Part shown: one piece after another, positions 45,275 through 53,983 of the stretch
Position numbering within the stretch: position 1 is the first letter of the stretch
How the letters are laid out: every line of letters starts with the position of its first letter
Assembly: GCA_005223085.1 (NCBI GenBank)
Contig: NJBP01000003.1
Coordinates: 1 to 64,000, forward strand
Direction: 5' to 3'
DNA length: 64,000 nucleotides
DNA from: Candidatus Aerophobetes bacterium Ae_b3b
Lineage (GTDB): Bacteria > Aerophobota > Aerophobia > Aerophobales > AE-B3A
Notes under the pieces: model-generated
Databases searched by the model: none
The model's input: only the letters and a program-made list of their open reading frames with translations
Told to the model about the DNA's origin: nothing
Made by a program: the position numbers and the translations under genes

Positions 45275-46321
45275 TTAATGACCGCAGGCTTTTGCTAACT
45301 CTACTAAATCCGGATGTACAACTTCACCTTCTTCAGTTAGGGGCTCCTCATCACATGATACCGAACACGCCAAACATATGCCGTCTATGTGGGAAGCTGC
45401 CACCCTAGGTTTACCACCCGAATACATTGGGCCCTGATACCCAAAACCCCATTCCGTACTTCCCCATATCCTTTCATCCTCCGTAGCAGTGTACCCGAGC
45501 TTTGCATTTGGATTAAAACCGTAACAAACATGTGCCACTAAGTACATAGTGGGATCGTTTAATTTTTCAAACCATTTTTTAACAATTTCCGCCTCCTTTC
45601 CACCTCGTATTTCTTTTATTCTTCCCTTTTTAACTTCGTATATAACTGGCTTTGAGACCACCCCTATATCTGCTTTACCACCACCTGAAATAGCACCATC
45701 AAAGACTAGTGTTCCATTGATAGTTTCTTCTCTAGGCGCCCATCCAATCTGTCCTGTTAGAAAATGTCCCCCCGGTTTGTCAGCAATGTGCTCGTCAGCA
45801 AAAGGGCGATGGGGATCATTTTCAAATTCTATGTTTGTCCCCGCAGCATTAACAATCTTCATTTTTTTTGCACGCTTTGTTATCTCAACAACTTTTTCCT
45901 GAAAGGCTATTTGAGCTTCAATATCTACTTCTCCTATACAGCGAATCAACTGATCGGTTGATAAACCTCCAAGCATAAGATTTCGAGTACGGCCGTTTGT
46001 TACCGCCCGTTCCCAGGGTGTACTATATAGTAACCATTGGTTATTAAGTTCTATCCACGCATCTGCTTCAGGACATGCTGCTATAAGCGGAGCAGGCAAA
46101 TATGGGTCAGTTGCCTTTCCATACCCCTTTGGTGTGGAATGCCAAGCCACCATCACCTTGGCACCAAGTGCCTCTCCCGCTTTGGCCATTTCCTCTGCCA
46201 CCCTGAAGTCACTGATAGAGTCAATAGTAATGAGGAGATTTTCACCTTCTTTTACTCTAATGATTTCCTTAACTGTTTTATAGGCCGCTTTGAATAGTTC
46301 CAGATCACTTATGGTTGGCAT
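45275..46321 (-). CDS. NicX/M29-like metalloenzyme 1 (COG2309 type)
   Basis: This 348-residue protein is related to aminopeptidase T (M29) and to the ring-opening dioxygenase NicX. Candidate metal ligands are His in AHVCYGFNP and the His-x-Asp of ASHIDG; Glu residues in EDERIWGSTEWG are also conserved. The His...His-x-Asp pattern resembles NicX more than M29 peptidases. Because the gene set looks anaerobic, an O2-dependent dioxygenase is unlikely, so the reaction is open. A close paralogue lies at 51379, on the other side of the liv genes. Confidence 0.7.
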   Translation of the reverse strand: MPTISDLELFKAAYKTVKEIIRVKEGENLLITIDSISDFRVAEEMAKAGEALGAKVMVAWHSTPKGYGKATDPYLPAPLIAACPEADAWIELNNQWLLYSTPWERAVTNGRTRNLMLGGLSTDQLIRCIGEVDIEAQIAFQEKVVEITKRAKKMKIVNAAGTNIEFENDPHRPFADEHIADKPGGHFLTGQIGWAPREETINGTLVFDGAISGGGKADIGVVSKPVIYEVKKGRIKEIRGGKEAEIVKKWFEKLNDPTMYLVAHVCYGFNPNAKLGYTATEDERIWGSTEWGFGYQGPMYSGGKPRVAASHIDGICLACSVSCDEEPLTEEGEVVHPDLVELAKACGH

Positions 46322-46459
46322 GTTTCCTCCTAAAATCTGAAGTACTCACACCTATAGTATTGTTTTGAAACTGCGTCTGGCAGAAATTTGACATCGTTCC
46401 TGAGTCTCTGCATTTACCTTATTAATATATAGTTAAGGTCATCATCCTCAAAAGGTTAT

Positions 46460-47389
46460 TTAAGCACGTTTCGGATTCATTTTTCTTAATAATTTTTGTA
46501 TATTCGGTGCTAATCCTTCGGGAAGAAGTACTATTACCAATATGAAAATTAATCCAAAAAATATACGAAGGTACCTTTCAACTGGTACCAAAAGTTCCGG
46601 TATAAGTATTACAAAAAGCGCACCTAAAACGGGGCCGTAGAAAACCTTACTTCCTCCTATAAGAGGAATGAAAAAGATATATAGAGTGGTAAAAACTTCT
46701 ATATCCACCGATGAAATAAACCCGGTATAATTAACGTATAAAGCACCACCGAATCCGGATATGAATCCAGCAATACTATAGGCAAGTATCTTATACTTGC
46801 GAGTATTGAGCCCCACCGTCTGGGTTAATCTGTCATTTTCGGATATTAAAGTTAAAATTCTTCCTGTTTTGGTTCCCATAATCCATAAAAAGAAAGCTAC
46901 TATTGCTGCTGTTAAGAATATTACCAAGAGATATAGAGTTTTATATCCTACTAAAGCAGTGAGTCCACCAAAATATAAACCACTTCTGCCTCCTGTAATT
47001 GGCTGCAATGCTTCAATTAATTTAGGAAAGAGAATGGCAAGTAAGAAGGAGGCCATGCTTACATAAAAACCTCGGGCTCTACTGGTAGAAAGGAACATAA
47101 GTACTGCTATCACCGTGGCTAACACTGCACCTATGAATATGGATGCAAACAAAGGCCATTGAAACATTTCTGTTAGGACTATTGTTGCATAAGCCCCTAT
47201 GGCCATGGTGACGGAATAACCAAAAAATGGCTGGCCACTCTTAAAAAAGAGAAACCATGCCACATAACCCTGTATCAGGAATAAATACACGTATCCTGTT
47301 ACTTCTTGTAGATAGCCTCCTTTGAAAACAAACAAGGAAGGTAACAAAAGCATTAAGATTGTTCCTATTTTCTCATAACGACCTTTCAC
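46460..47389 (-). CDS. livM: Branched-chain amino-acid-type ABC permease LivM
   Basis: This 309-residue polytopic membrane protein has the LivM features FFGYSVTMAIGAYA, the ARGFYVSMASFLLAILF segment and TLISENDRLTQTVGLN with the conserved coupling region. It overlaps livH by 17 bp. It is the last gene of the liv cassette and lies next to the NicX/M29-like gene. Confidence 0.9.
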   Translation of the reverse strand: MKGRYEKIGTILMLLLPSLFVFKGGYLQEVTGYVYLFLIQGYVAWFLFFKSGQPFFGYSVTMAIGAYATIVLTEMFQWPLFASIFIGAVLATVIAVLMFLSTSRARGFYVSMASFLLAILFPKLIEALQPITGGRSGLYFGGLTALVGYKTLYLLVIFLTAAIVAFFLWIMGTKTGRILTLISENDRLTQTVGLNTRKYKILAYSIAGFISGFGGALYVNYTGFISSVDIEVFTTLYIFFIPLIGGSKVFYGPVLGALFVILIPELLVPVERYLRIFFGLIFILVIVLLPEGLAPNIQKLLRKMNPKRA

Positions 47390-48230
47390 TGCCTAAAATC
47401 CCCTTTGGAGCAACTATTAGAACAAGAATAACAATGAAATACAAAATAACACTCTGCCACATACCACCGAGCAGGTATCCACTAAAACTCATTACCATAC
47501 CCATTATTAAGGCACTGATTATTCCACCCCATATATTTCCAATCCCTCCTACCACAGCAATAATGAATCCAAGAAAACCTAAGTCCCAGCCAGTCATCAG
47601 GTTCAGGTTATACAATGATCCCCAAAAAATTGCTCCCACACAAGCCAAAGCACAGCCAATACCCGAGGCAATACTGAACACCCGGTTAGTCTTGATTCCA
47701 ATTAGTTTTGCCAATTTTAGATTTTGAGATGTTGCCTGCCAGGATTTTCCAATCTCTGTATGCTCTTCTAATAGACGTATAATTACTAAAGTCCCCAGTG
47801 CAAAGAGAAGAGCAAAAATCTTGAAGCCTTCTACTGTAACTCCTGCAATATTTATTGTTCCTATACGGGGGAGTGCCAGGGATATGCTGGGTCGAGGGAA
47901 AATTGCTCTCATCAAACCCTCAAAAACAAAACCAAGAGAAACCGTTATTATAAAAAATAAGGTAGAGTCTCCTCCCCTTTCGCTGATGGGTGTGAGCAAT
48001 ATCCGCTGTATAATATATCCAATAGCGAAACAAAATACTACTCCAACTAAGATGGCTATCCCCATATTAAAAGAGAGGAAATACCACGTTAAAAAACCTC
48101 CAAAAACACCGATGACCCCTATAGCAAAATTTGGGATACCAGTTATACCATAAATAACTGCTACACCCAGTACAGGAAGAGACAAAATCCCACCCATGAT
48201 TAACCCGGTGATGATACCGTTTAAGATCAT
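47373..48230 (-). CDS. livH: Branched-chain amino-acid-type ABC permease LivH
   Basis: This 285-residue permease starts ILNGIITGLIMGGILSLPVLGVAVIYG and carries the coupling region SWQATSQNLKLAKLIGI. Hydrophobic helices cover most of the length. It forms the channel with LivM. Confidence 0.9.
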   Translation of the reverse strand: MILNGIITGLIMGGILSLPVLGVAVIYGITGIPNFAIGVIGVFGGFLTWYFLSFNMGIAILVGVVFCFAIGYIIQRILLTPISERGGDSTLFFIITVSLGFVFEGLMRAIFPRPSISLALPRIGTINIAGVTVEGFKIFALLFALGTLVIIRLLEEHTEIGKSWQATSQNLKLAKLIGIKTNRVFSIASGIGCALACVGAIFWGSLYNLNLMTGWDLGFLGFIIAVVGGIGNIWGGIISALIMGMVMSFSGYLLGGMWQSVILYFIVILVLIVAPKGILGSERSL

Positions 48231-48248
48231 ACTATTTCCTCATAAAAA

Positions 48249-48965
48249 TTAACTAATGGATCCTAGGTAGAGATCTTTTACCACGTCTCTACTGAGATTT
48301 TCTGTTTTTTCGTCAAATCTAATTTCCCCGGCTTCCAGTCCAAAAAGCCTATCCGCAATATTAAGAACCTTTATGTTCTGTTCAGAAAGCACGATTGTCT
48401 TACCGGTATCTTCCTTGATCTTTTTCAGAGTTTCAAACAATTTGGTCACCAATTTAGGTGCTAAGCCTATTGAAGGCTCATCAATCAGCATAATCTTTGC
48501 ATTTGAAGCTATGCCAATACCAACAGCCAGCATCTTCTGTTGCCCACCGCTTAGAGTATTGGCTATTTGCCTTCTTTTCTCCCACAAGACAGGGAAGAGT
48601 TTATAGACGCGGTCAATGAGTTCTTCTTTCTTAGCCCGGTTACTGAGAATTACACTCACCTCAAGATTCTTCTTAACAGACATCAGGGGAAAAATATTTC
48701 CCTCTTGAGGTACGAGCATTAATCCAAGTTGACGGCGTTTAAGTACAGGCCATCTCTCAATTTGATGACCTAAAAAATTAATCTGTCCTTCCTTTATATG
48801 CATCGATCCTGCTATAGATTCAAGCAGAGTGGTTTTACCAGCGCCATTTGGCCCAACTATACCGACAATTTCGTTATCATTAACATAGAAACCTATACCT
48901 TTTAAAGCACTTATCATCCCATAGCAGGCAGTCAAGCCAGAAACTTCTAAAATTGGCTCGCTCAA
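48249..48965 (-). CDS. livF: Branched-chain amino-acid-type ABC ATPase LivF
   Basis: This 238-residue ATPase has Walker A GPNGAGKTT, a normal signature TLSGGQQKM, Walker B MLIDEPSIGLAP and the LivF-type switch SEQNIKVL. It begins 15 bp after livG. Confidence 0.93.
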   Translation of the reverse strand: MSEPILEVSGLTACYGMISALKGIGFYVNDNEIVGIVGPNGAGKTTLLESIAGSMHIKEGQINFLGHQIERWPVLKRRQLGLMLVPQEGNIFPLMSVKKNLEVSVILSNRAKKEELIDRVYKLFPVLWEKRRQIANTLSGGQQKMLAVGIGIASNAKIMLIDEPSIGLAPKLVTKLFETLKKIKEDTGKTIVLSEQNIKVLNIADRLFGLEAGEIRFDEKTENLSRDVVKDLYLGSIS

Positions 48966-48980
48966 TTGTTTTCTCCCTTC

Positions 48981-49682
48981 TTATTCCAGATATACACTGT
49001 GGACATCTTTATTATCTCTTATTTCCTCAGGTGAACCTTCAGCTATTTTGCATCCTTCATCTAAAACGAAAATCCAGTCAGAAGTTCTCATAATGGGTCT
49101 TATCTCATGTCCTATCTGGAATATGGTGTATCCTTGATCACGGAGAGTTTCAACAATTTGACAAATTTTCTCTATCTCTGTCGGAACTAGGCCACCTACA
49201 AGTTCATCTAATAGTATTAACTTGGGAGTCGTAGCCAATGCTCTTCCTAATTCAACCAGCTTGCTATCAAGTGGGGGGAGACTTGAAACAATCTCTTTTT
49301 CTTTCTTTTCTAGCCCGAGAAACTCTAGGATTTCATAAACTCTTTCCTTCCTCCTCTGCTCTTCCATACTATCCTTTAACATTCCTGCGATTACATTGTC
49401 AAAAACACTTAAGTTTGGGAAAAGGTTCTTCTGCTGATAGGTTCTGGCAATTCCCTTCCTGCAGATTTCATAGGGTTTCATATCTGTAATATCCTCACCC
49501 ATAAATTCAATCTTCCCCGAGTCTGCAGGAAGGGTTCCCGTTATCAAGTTAAAAAGAGTGGTTTTACCAGCCCCATTCGGCCCAATCAAGCTCCAGATTT
49601 TTCTGCTTTCCAGAACAAGGCTAACGTTTTCAAGAGCATGAAGTCCACCAAACCTTTTGTGTAAATTTCTTATCATCAACAT
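48981..49682 (-). CDS. livG: Branched-chain amino-acid-type ABC ATPase LivG (variant signature)
   Basis: This 233-residue ATPase has Walker A GPNGAGKTT, the LivG-type segment ICRKGIARTYQQKNLFPNL and switch IGHEIRPIM. The usual signature (YGQQR or SGGQ) is replaced by SLPPLDSKLVELGRAL. Walker B reads LLDELVGGL, with Leu where Pro is usual. A minority branch of LivG proteins has such signatures, so it may still work with LivF, which keeps a normal signature. Confidence 0.9.
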   Translation of the reverse strand: MLMIRNLHKRFGGLHALENVSLVLESRKIWSLIGPNGAGKTTLFNLITGTLPADSGKIEFMGEDITDMKPYEICRKGIARTYQQKNLFPNLSVFDNVIAGMLKDSMEEQRRKERVYEILEFLGLEKKEKEIVSSLPPLDSKLVELGRALATTPKLILLDELVGGLVPTEIEKICQIVETLRDQGYTIFQIGHEIRPIMRTSDWIFVLDEGCKIAEGSPEEIRDNKDVHSVYLE

Positions 49683-49752
49683 GGTTAATTTTTAATCCAC
49701 CCTTCTTAGCTAGATATTTCTATTTGCCGACAATAAACTCCTGAACTATATT

Positions 49753-51072
49753 TTACCGCGCTCTCTCATATTTTTCCCCTGATTCAAGTTTTTTGAATCC
49801 TTTCAATTCATCGAGTATTTCCAGCATAGTACTCTCAGCCGTTTCGTACACTCTCACCAATTCTGGATGGAGACCAAAGGTAGGATCCAGATCAGAAGAA
49901 CCAGGTACGAACTTAATAATCGCACCCTTGGCGCCTTTATTGTTTCCATATCCGTCCAATGGTCCCATTGGACTAATACATACGTTTTGGAACGATGTTT
50001 TTTGCATCAAATCAATAATCACATCGGGATCTTTGGTCCCCGCCTTTTCATAAACTTCTTTAATCCAGTAGATCACTTGATAGTAATTATTAGTGTATGC
50101 CTCAGGGTAAGCTTTTTCACCGTATTTAGCTTTCCATTTCTTTACAAAGTCTTTCCAGGCTTCGCTCGTTGGATCATGATCGGCAAGGGTATATATATTT
50201 TCTGCTCCATACTCTCCGGTTATCTTTGCACCCCCCATGTTTGAGTAGGTTGTACCATAGAGCATTATCCGGGGCATGGCGCCAGCATCCCGCAACTGTT
50301 TAGCCACGCTAAACCATCCAGCTCCAGTATATGGACAGAAAATCGCATCCGGTTTTTCCTCTTTAATGATTAATACCTCAGTGCTGTAATCTGTTTTGTC
50401 AAGTGGAGTATAGATGACCGGGCTTATCTCAAAAGGTTTACCGTTCTTTTCCCAATAGGCTTTTAAGCCCATACCATTACTGTATCCCCAATCGTAATCC
50501 CCTCCTATGAGTGCTACCTTTTTTGCTCCCATTTCCTCAAAGAACCTGCCCGCAAGCTGACCGGCAAAATAATCAGCATAACCATAGTAGACTACCCATT
50601 TGCTCACTGGAACTTCTCCAGGAGGAAGATACTTACTCATACTGAGGTGCCCTCCCACAAAGCATGGGATTTTATATTTTGGAGCTTCCACACATAGCGG
50701 GCTAATGGTAGTTTCAAGAGCTGCTCCTCCCATTACATCGGGTTTCCAAGTTCCCACTTCTCTGCTGAGCTTTCTCTTAAGTACGGAAGGTTTTGTCTCC
50801 GTATCTATAACCTTATATTCAATCCCTGAAAAGCCTTTTATACCCTCTCTATTAATCTCTTCCACAGCCAATTTCATAGCTCTATCATAAGCCGGACCTA
50901 TGTTACCTGCAGCCCCTGAAAAAGCAACAGTACCCAGAATCCGTATAGGTTCTTCCTTCTTTTCTGCTGATGCTACCAAAATGCTGGAGACAAGTCCAAC
51001 AGCCAGCAATACCCCAATGCCCCCTACGATCATCAGCTTCAGCCTGCTTTTTTTAAATATTTTCCTTAACAT
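49753..51072 (-). CDS. livK: Branched-chain amino-acid-type ABC substrate-binding protein LivK
   Basis: This 439-residue exported protein has a signal anchor (residues about 12-35) then a Leu/Ile/Val-type type 1 binding fold: IRILGTVAFSGAAGNIG, AMKLAVEEINREG, VIDTETKP, LIGGDYDWGYSNG. It heads the liv operon. The ligand may be another amino or carboxylic acid, because this family is broad and the flanking genes are NicX/M29-like paralogues. Confidence 0.88.
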   Translation of the reverse strand: MLRKIFKKSRLKLMIVGGIGVLLAVGLVSSILVASAEKKEEPIRILGTVAFSGAAGNIGPAYDRAMKLAVEEINREGIKGFSGIEYKVIDTETKPSVLKRKLSREVGTWKPDVMGGAALETTISPLCVEAPKYKIPCFVGGHLSMSKYLPPGEVPVSKWVVYYGYADYFAGQLAGRFFEEMGAKKVALIGGDYDWGYSNGMGLKAYWEKNGKPFEISPVIYTPLDKTDYSTEVLIIKEEKPDAIFCPYTGAGWFSVAKQLRDAGAMPRIMLYGTTYSNMGGAKITGEYGAENIYTLADHDPTSEAWKDFVKKWKAKYGEKAYPEAYTNNYYQVIYWIKEVYEKAGTKDPDVIIDLMQKTSFQNVCISPMGPLDGYGNNKGAKGAIIKFVPGSSDLDPTFGLHPELVRVYETAESTMLEILDELKGFKKLESGEKYERAR

Positions 51073-51378
51073 ATGCTCCCTCCCTTGGTCAATAATTCTT
51101 TAATATCTTTTTGACATGGTTCATTTTTCTGGGCAAAGCTCCCGAAAGAGAAGTTAATCTTTCAACACTTTTCTCTTCGGAAAGCCCTGCTTGGCCTTGA
51201 GCTAGTGGCCTGCCTACCTTCTCACCTCCCTCCAGCCTCATTTTTACTTTTTCCTTGCTAAGGACCTACCTTCCTGCTTTTTCTTTACCTATTCAAGACT
51301 TTCCAACTTACCATTTTAATTTCGTCTTCCCCCGCAAATCTATCACTCACACCTTCACATTACCCCAAAATCGCTCAT
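51073..51378. other. 306-bp gap upstream of livK
   Basis: I see no gene, strong hairpin or clear consensus promoter here. The minus strand is purine-rich, with a ribosome site (GGGAGGGAGC) just before livK. The livK promoter is probably in this gap but cannot be pinned by eye. Confidence 0.4.
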
Positions 51379-52422
51379 CTATTTTCCCATTGCCTGTGCA
51401 ATTTCGCTTAGTTCAGGATGCACTACTTTCCCTTCTTTGAGTAACAACTCATCATCTACCCATACAGTAGAATTCAAGCATATCCCGTCAGCATGAGATA
51501 CAGCATCTCCCAGACTACCTTCAAACATGGGTCCCTGATAACCATTTCCCCATTCAGTAGATCCCCATACACGTTCATCCTCAGTACATAACCCTGTGAG
51601 TATTGCTCCCGGATTGAACCCGTAACATATATGAGCCAAATTATACATATTCGGATCACCGAGCTTTTTCAGCCAATTACTCATCTTTTTGGCTTCATCC
51701 TGACCCTTAACTTCAACAATTCTCCCTTCTTTTATGGTCAATTCAATCGGATGAGCAAGGATTCCGAGATCAGCTTCCCCGCCACCAGAAAATGATCCAT
51801 CAAATACTATAACCCCATTAATACTTTCTTCACGAGGGGCCCATCCAATCTGGCCTACCAGAAAATGTGGTCCCGGTACATCTGCTCGCAGCTCATTGGT
51901 AATGGGGCGCTCGTGCACATTCTCAAAAGAAACGTCAGTACCTGCTGGTGTCGTAACACGCATCTTGGAAGCTTTTTTCGTGAGCTCGACCACCTTATTC
52001 TGAAATTTTTCTTGCAAATCCATATCAAGTTTGGCAATACATCTGGTAATGCGTTCTGGATCTAATCCTCCTAGAAAAAGGTACCGCGTTCTCTCGTTGG
52101 ACATCGCTTCTATCCACGGAGTGGAATATAGGAGCCACTGGTTATTGAATTCTATCCATACATCTGCTGCTGGTATGGCTTTTTTAAGAGATTCCGGTAA
52201 CTGCGGATCAGCCACTTTGCCATAACCATTGGGCGTTGTATGCCACGCTACCATTACTTTCCCGCCAGCAGCTTCAGCTGCCTTGGCAACTTCTACTACT
52301 GGTTTAAAATACATTGCTGAATCTACTGTTAGTATTACGGATTCTCCTTTTTTGATTCTACACATTTCATGAGCTACTATATAGCTCGCTTTTCCTAATT
52401 CTAATTCAAACCTCTCTGGCAT
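51379..52422 (-). CDS. NicX/M29-like metalloenzyme 2 (paralogue of the gene at 45275)
   Basis: This 347-residue protein is collinear with the 45275 protein over its whole length: VMVAWHTTPNGYGK, W.E.NNQWLLYSTPW, HFLVGQIGWAPREE.ING, AHICYGFNP, EDERVWGSTEWG and the final SHADG. The His and His-x-Asp metal-ligand candidates are kept. Divergence is considerable, so the two probably act on different substrates or form a heteromer. It sits upstream of livK and downstream of a racemase gene. Confidence 0.7.
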   Translation of the reverse strand: MPERFELELGKASYIVAHEMCRIKKGESVILTVDSAMYFKPVVEVAKAAEAAGGKVMVAWHTTPNGYGKVADPQLPESLKKAIPAADVWIEFNNQWLLYSTPWIEAMSNERTRYLFLGGLDPERITRCIAKLDMDLQEKFQNKVVELTKKASKMRVTTPAGTDVSFENVHERPITNELRADVPGPHFLVGQIGWAPREESINGVIVFDGSFSGGGEADLGILAHPIELTIKEGRIVEVKGQDEAKKMSNWLKKLGDPNMYNLAHICYGFNPGAILTGLCTEDERVWGSTEWGNGYQGPMFEGSLGDAVSHADGICLNSTVWVDDELLLKEGKVVHPELSEIAQAMGK

Positions 52423-52442
52423 CTTCTCTTCCTCCTTCTTTT

Positions 52443-53144
52443 TTAAAGCATTTCTTTCTCTGAGGGCGCCTCATACGCAATTGTGCTCGTCTTAAGACCC
52501 ATACTCACATATATTTCTGCCAACCTCAATGAGGCCACTGCCGGATCAACTACCGGTACTCCTAATTTCTGTTGTAATTTTTTTGCTAAAGATGACATGC
52601 CGGTACACCCAAGAACGATACCTTCCGTCCCATCGTTTTCTATAGCTATTTTAGCTTCTGCCAAGATAGCCTTAAATGCCTTTTCCTCATCTTTTAGGTC
52701 CAATACAGGAATATTAGCAAACCGTACCGAGGCCACCCTGCTTCCAAAACCATACTTGTTTATGTTTTCTCTGATTTCATCGGCAGTACTTTTTAATACG
52801 GTGACTACCGAAAACTTCCTGCACAATCCGAGAGCCAGAAGATAGCTCGCTTCACCTGCACTGGTGACAGGTATTGTAACTGCTTCGCGGCAGGCTCTTA
52901 CAACAGTATCCATGGCACAATCTAAACTTACCGCATCATAACCTTCTTTCTCTGCCTTTTTGACTTCTTCGATAATATATGGGGCTGCAAGAGCCTCATC
53001 ATATGCTGATTCAATAGATACTGGTCCATGACTTAAACATACAACTTCTACTTCATTTCCAGGTGAGGCTGCCTTTCTTCGCTCTTCAACTTGGCTATCT
53101 CTAAATTTAATCGATGAGTTTGGTATTACTATCTTAACTCTCAT
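52443..53144 (-). CDS. Asp/Glu/hydantoin racemase family protein 2
   Basis: This 233-residue racemase-fold protein has catalytic cysteines in SLDCAMDT (Cys76) and LGCTGMSS (about Cys180). It is clearly related to the protein at 30450 but diverged (233 against 240 residues). It is the first gene after a near-consensus promoter and starts a run with the NicX/M29-like gene and the liv operon, so the three probably act on one class of ligand (inference). Confidence 0.85.
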   Translation of the reverse strand: MRVKIVIPNSSIKFRDSQVEERRKAASPGNEVEVVCLSHGPVSIESAYDEALAAPYIIEEVKKAEKEGYDAVSLDCAMDTVVRACREAVTIPVTSAGEASYLLALGLCRKFSVVTVLKSTADEIRENINKYGFGSRVASVRFANIPVLDLKDEEKAFKAILAEAKIAIENDGTEGIVLGCTGMSSLAKKLQQKLGVPVVDPAVASLRLAEIYVSMGLKTSTIAYEAPSEKEML

Positions 53145-53191
53145 ATCTGATTATTTTGCATCCTCCTTTTTTGATTATTGTTCCTGTGAGA

Positions 53192-53219
53192 ATAGTAGAA
53201 CATATGTATAATCTGTCAA
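53192..53219 (-). promoter_or_regulatory. Sigma70-type promoter for the racemase 2 - liv block
   Basis: On the minus strand TTGACA (53219-53214) and TACTAT (53197-53192) are 16 bp apart. As at 29349-29377, the -35 box borders the lplA-linked repeat, so both scars end next to an outward promoter. Confidence 0.72.
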
Positions 53220-53226
53220 GAAAAAA

Positions 53227-53411
53227 ATTCTTTTGGCTACAATGATACTATTGACTTTTTATTAGATTTTAGAGAACTCCGAAAAACTCCTATTTGATTT
53301 TAAAAGTGGAGGGAACCATCTGCCAAATTACTATTTTTCGGAACGTTATCCCCAACTTCCCACTGTTTCTGTAAATTCCATGAAGGTAGGAAATTCACGG
53401 GTAGAGCAAGC
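53227..53411. repeat. Dispersed repeat copy B (lplA flank with internal deletion)
   Basis: The segment parallels 29376-29510 at about 80% identity, then jumps to GTAGGAAATTCACGGGTAGAGCAAGC, which matches lplA sequence near 29837-29862. About 300 bp of lplA are missing. The end fuses to fabD at shared bases AGCAAGCAAA, a microhomology-type junction. Confidence 0.75.
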
Positions 53412-53807
53412 AAAAGATTAGAGCAAGAGGGGGCAAAAAAGGTTATTCCCCTTCCGGTAAGTGGTCCCTTTCACACCTCCTTTATGAGACGCGCAGCTTT
53501 AAAATTCAGTCAAGAATTAGATCGCATCGCTTTCTCTGATCCCTGCTGCAAAGTTCTCACCAATGCCTTTGCCCGCTATGCCTTAAGCGGCGAAGAAATT
53601 AAAAGCGCCCTTCGGATGCAGATGGATCATCCCGTTCTCTGGGAGGATTCTATGAGGAAACTACTCACTGATGGAATCGATCTATTCATTGAAGTAGGAC
53701 CAGGAGAGGTTCTCAAGGGGCTCCTGCGAAGAATTGACAGGAGAGCATCGGTTTTGGGAATGGAAAATTCCGAGGATCTAGAGAGAATTGAGGACTACGG
53801 TAGCTAA
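53406..53807 (+). pseudogene. fabD 3' fragment (residues about 175-307)
   Basis: The frame reads [32 protein letters not shown] and continues to the stop codon of FabD, with about 15 amino-acid changes over 132 residues against the gene at 17640. Many more third-position silent changes are seen, and there is no frameshift or stop. The nucleophile Ser and N-terminal half are absent, so it is inactive. It appears to derive from a functional relative of the local fabD. Confidence 0.9.
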
Positions 53808-53853
53808 ATTTTATTTACAATTTGGGATTAAAGTAGACTAAAAAGGAGCCTTC

Positions 53854-53890
53854 CCAGGGTATTTAGCTTATGTCAGGCTAAATACCCTGG
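53854..53890. terminator. Strong hairpin between the fabD fragment and pot-like system 2
   Basis: CCAGGGTATTTAGC and GCTAAATACCCTGG form a perfect 14-bp stem around a 9-nt loop. On the minus strand it is followed within a few bases by CCTTTTTAG, giving a rho-independent terminator for the potABCD-like operon that ends at 53984. Confidence 0.8.
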
Positions 53891-53983
53891 CAGCCTCACT
53901 CAGGTTTTTAGAGACCCATGTTTCTCCCATCTTTCTTTGAAAAGGTACTGGTAGTCTGCGATAAATACTTTGATCTTCTTATT

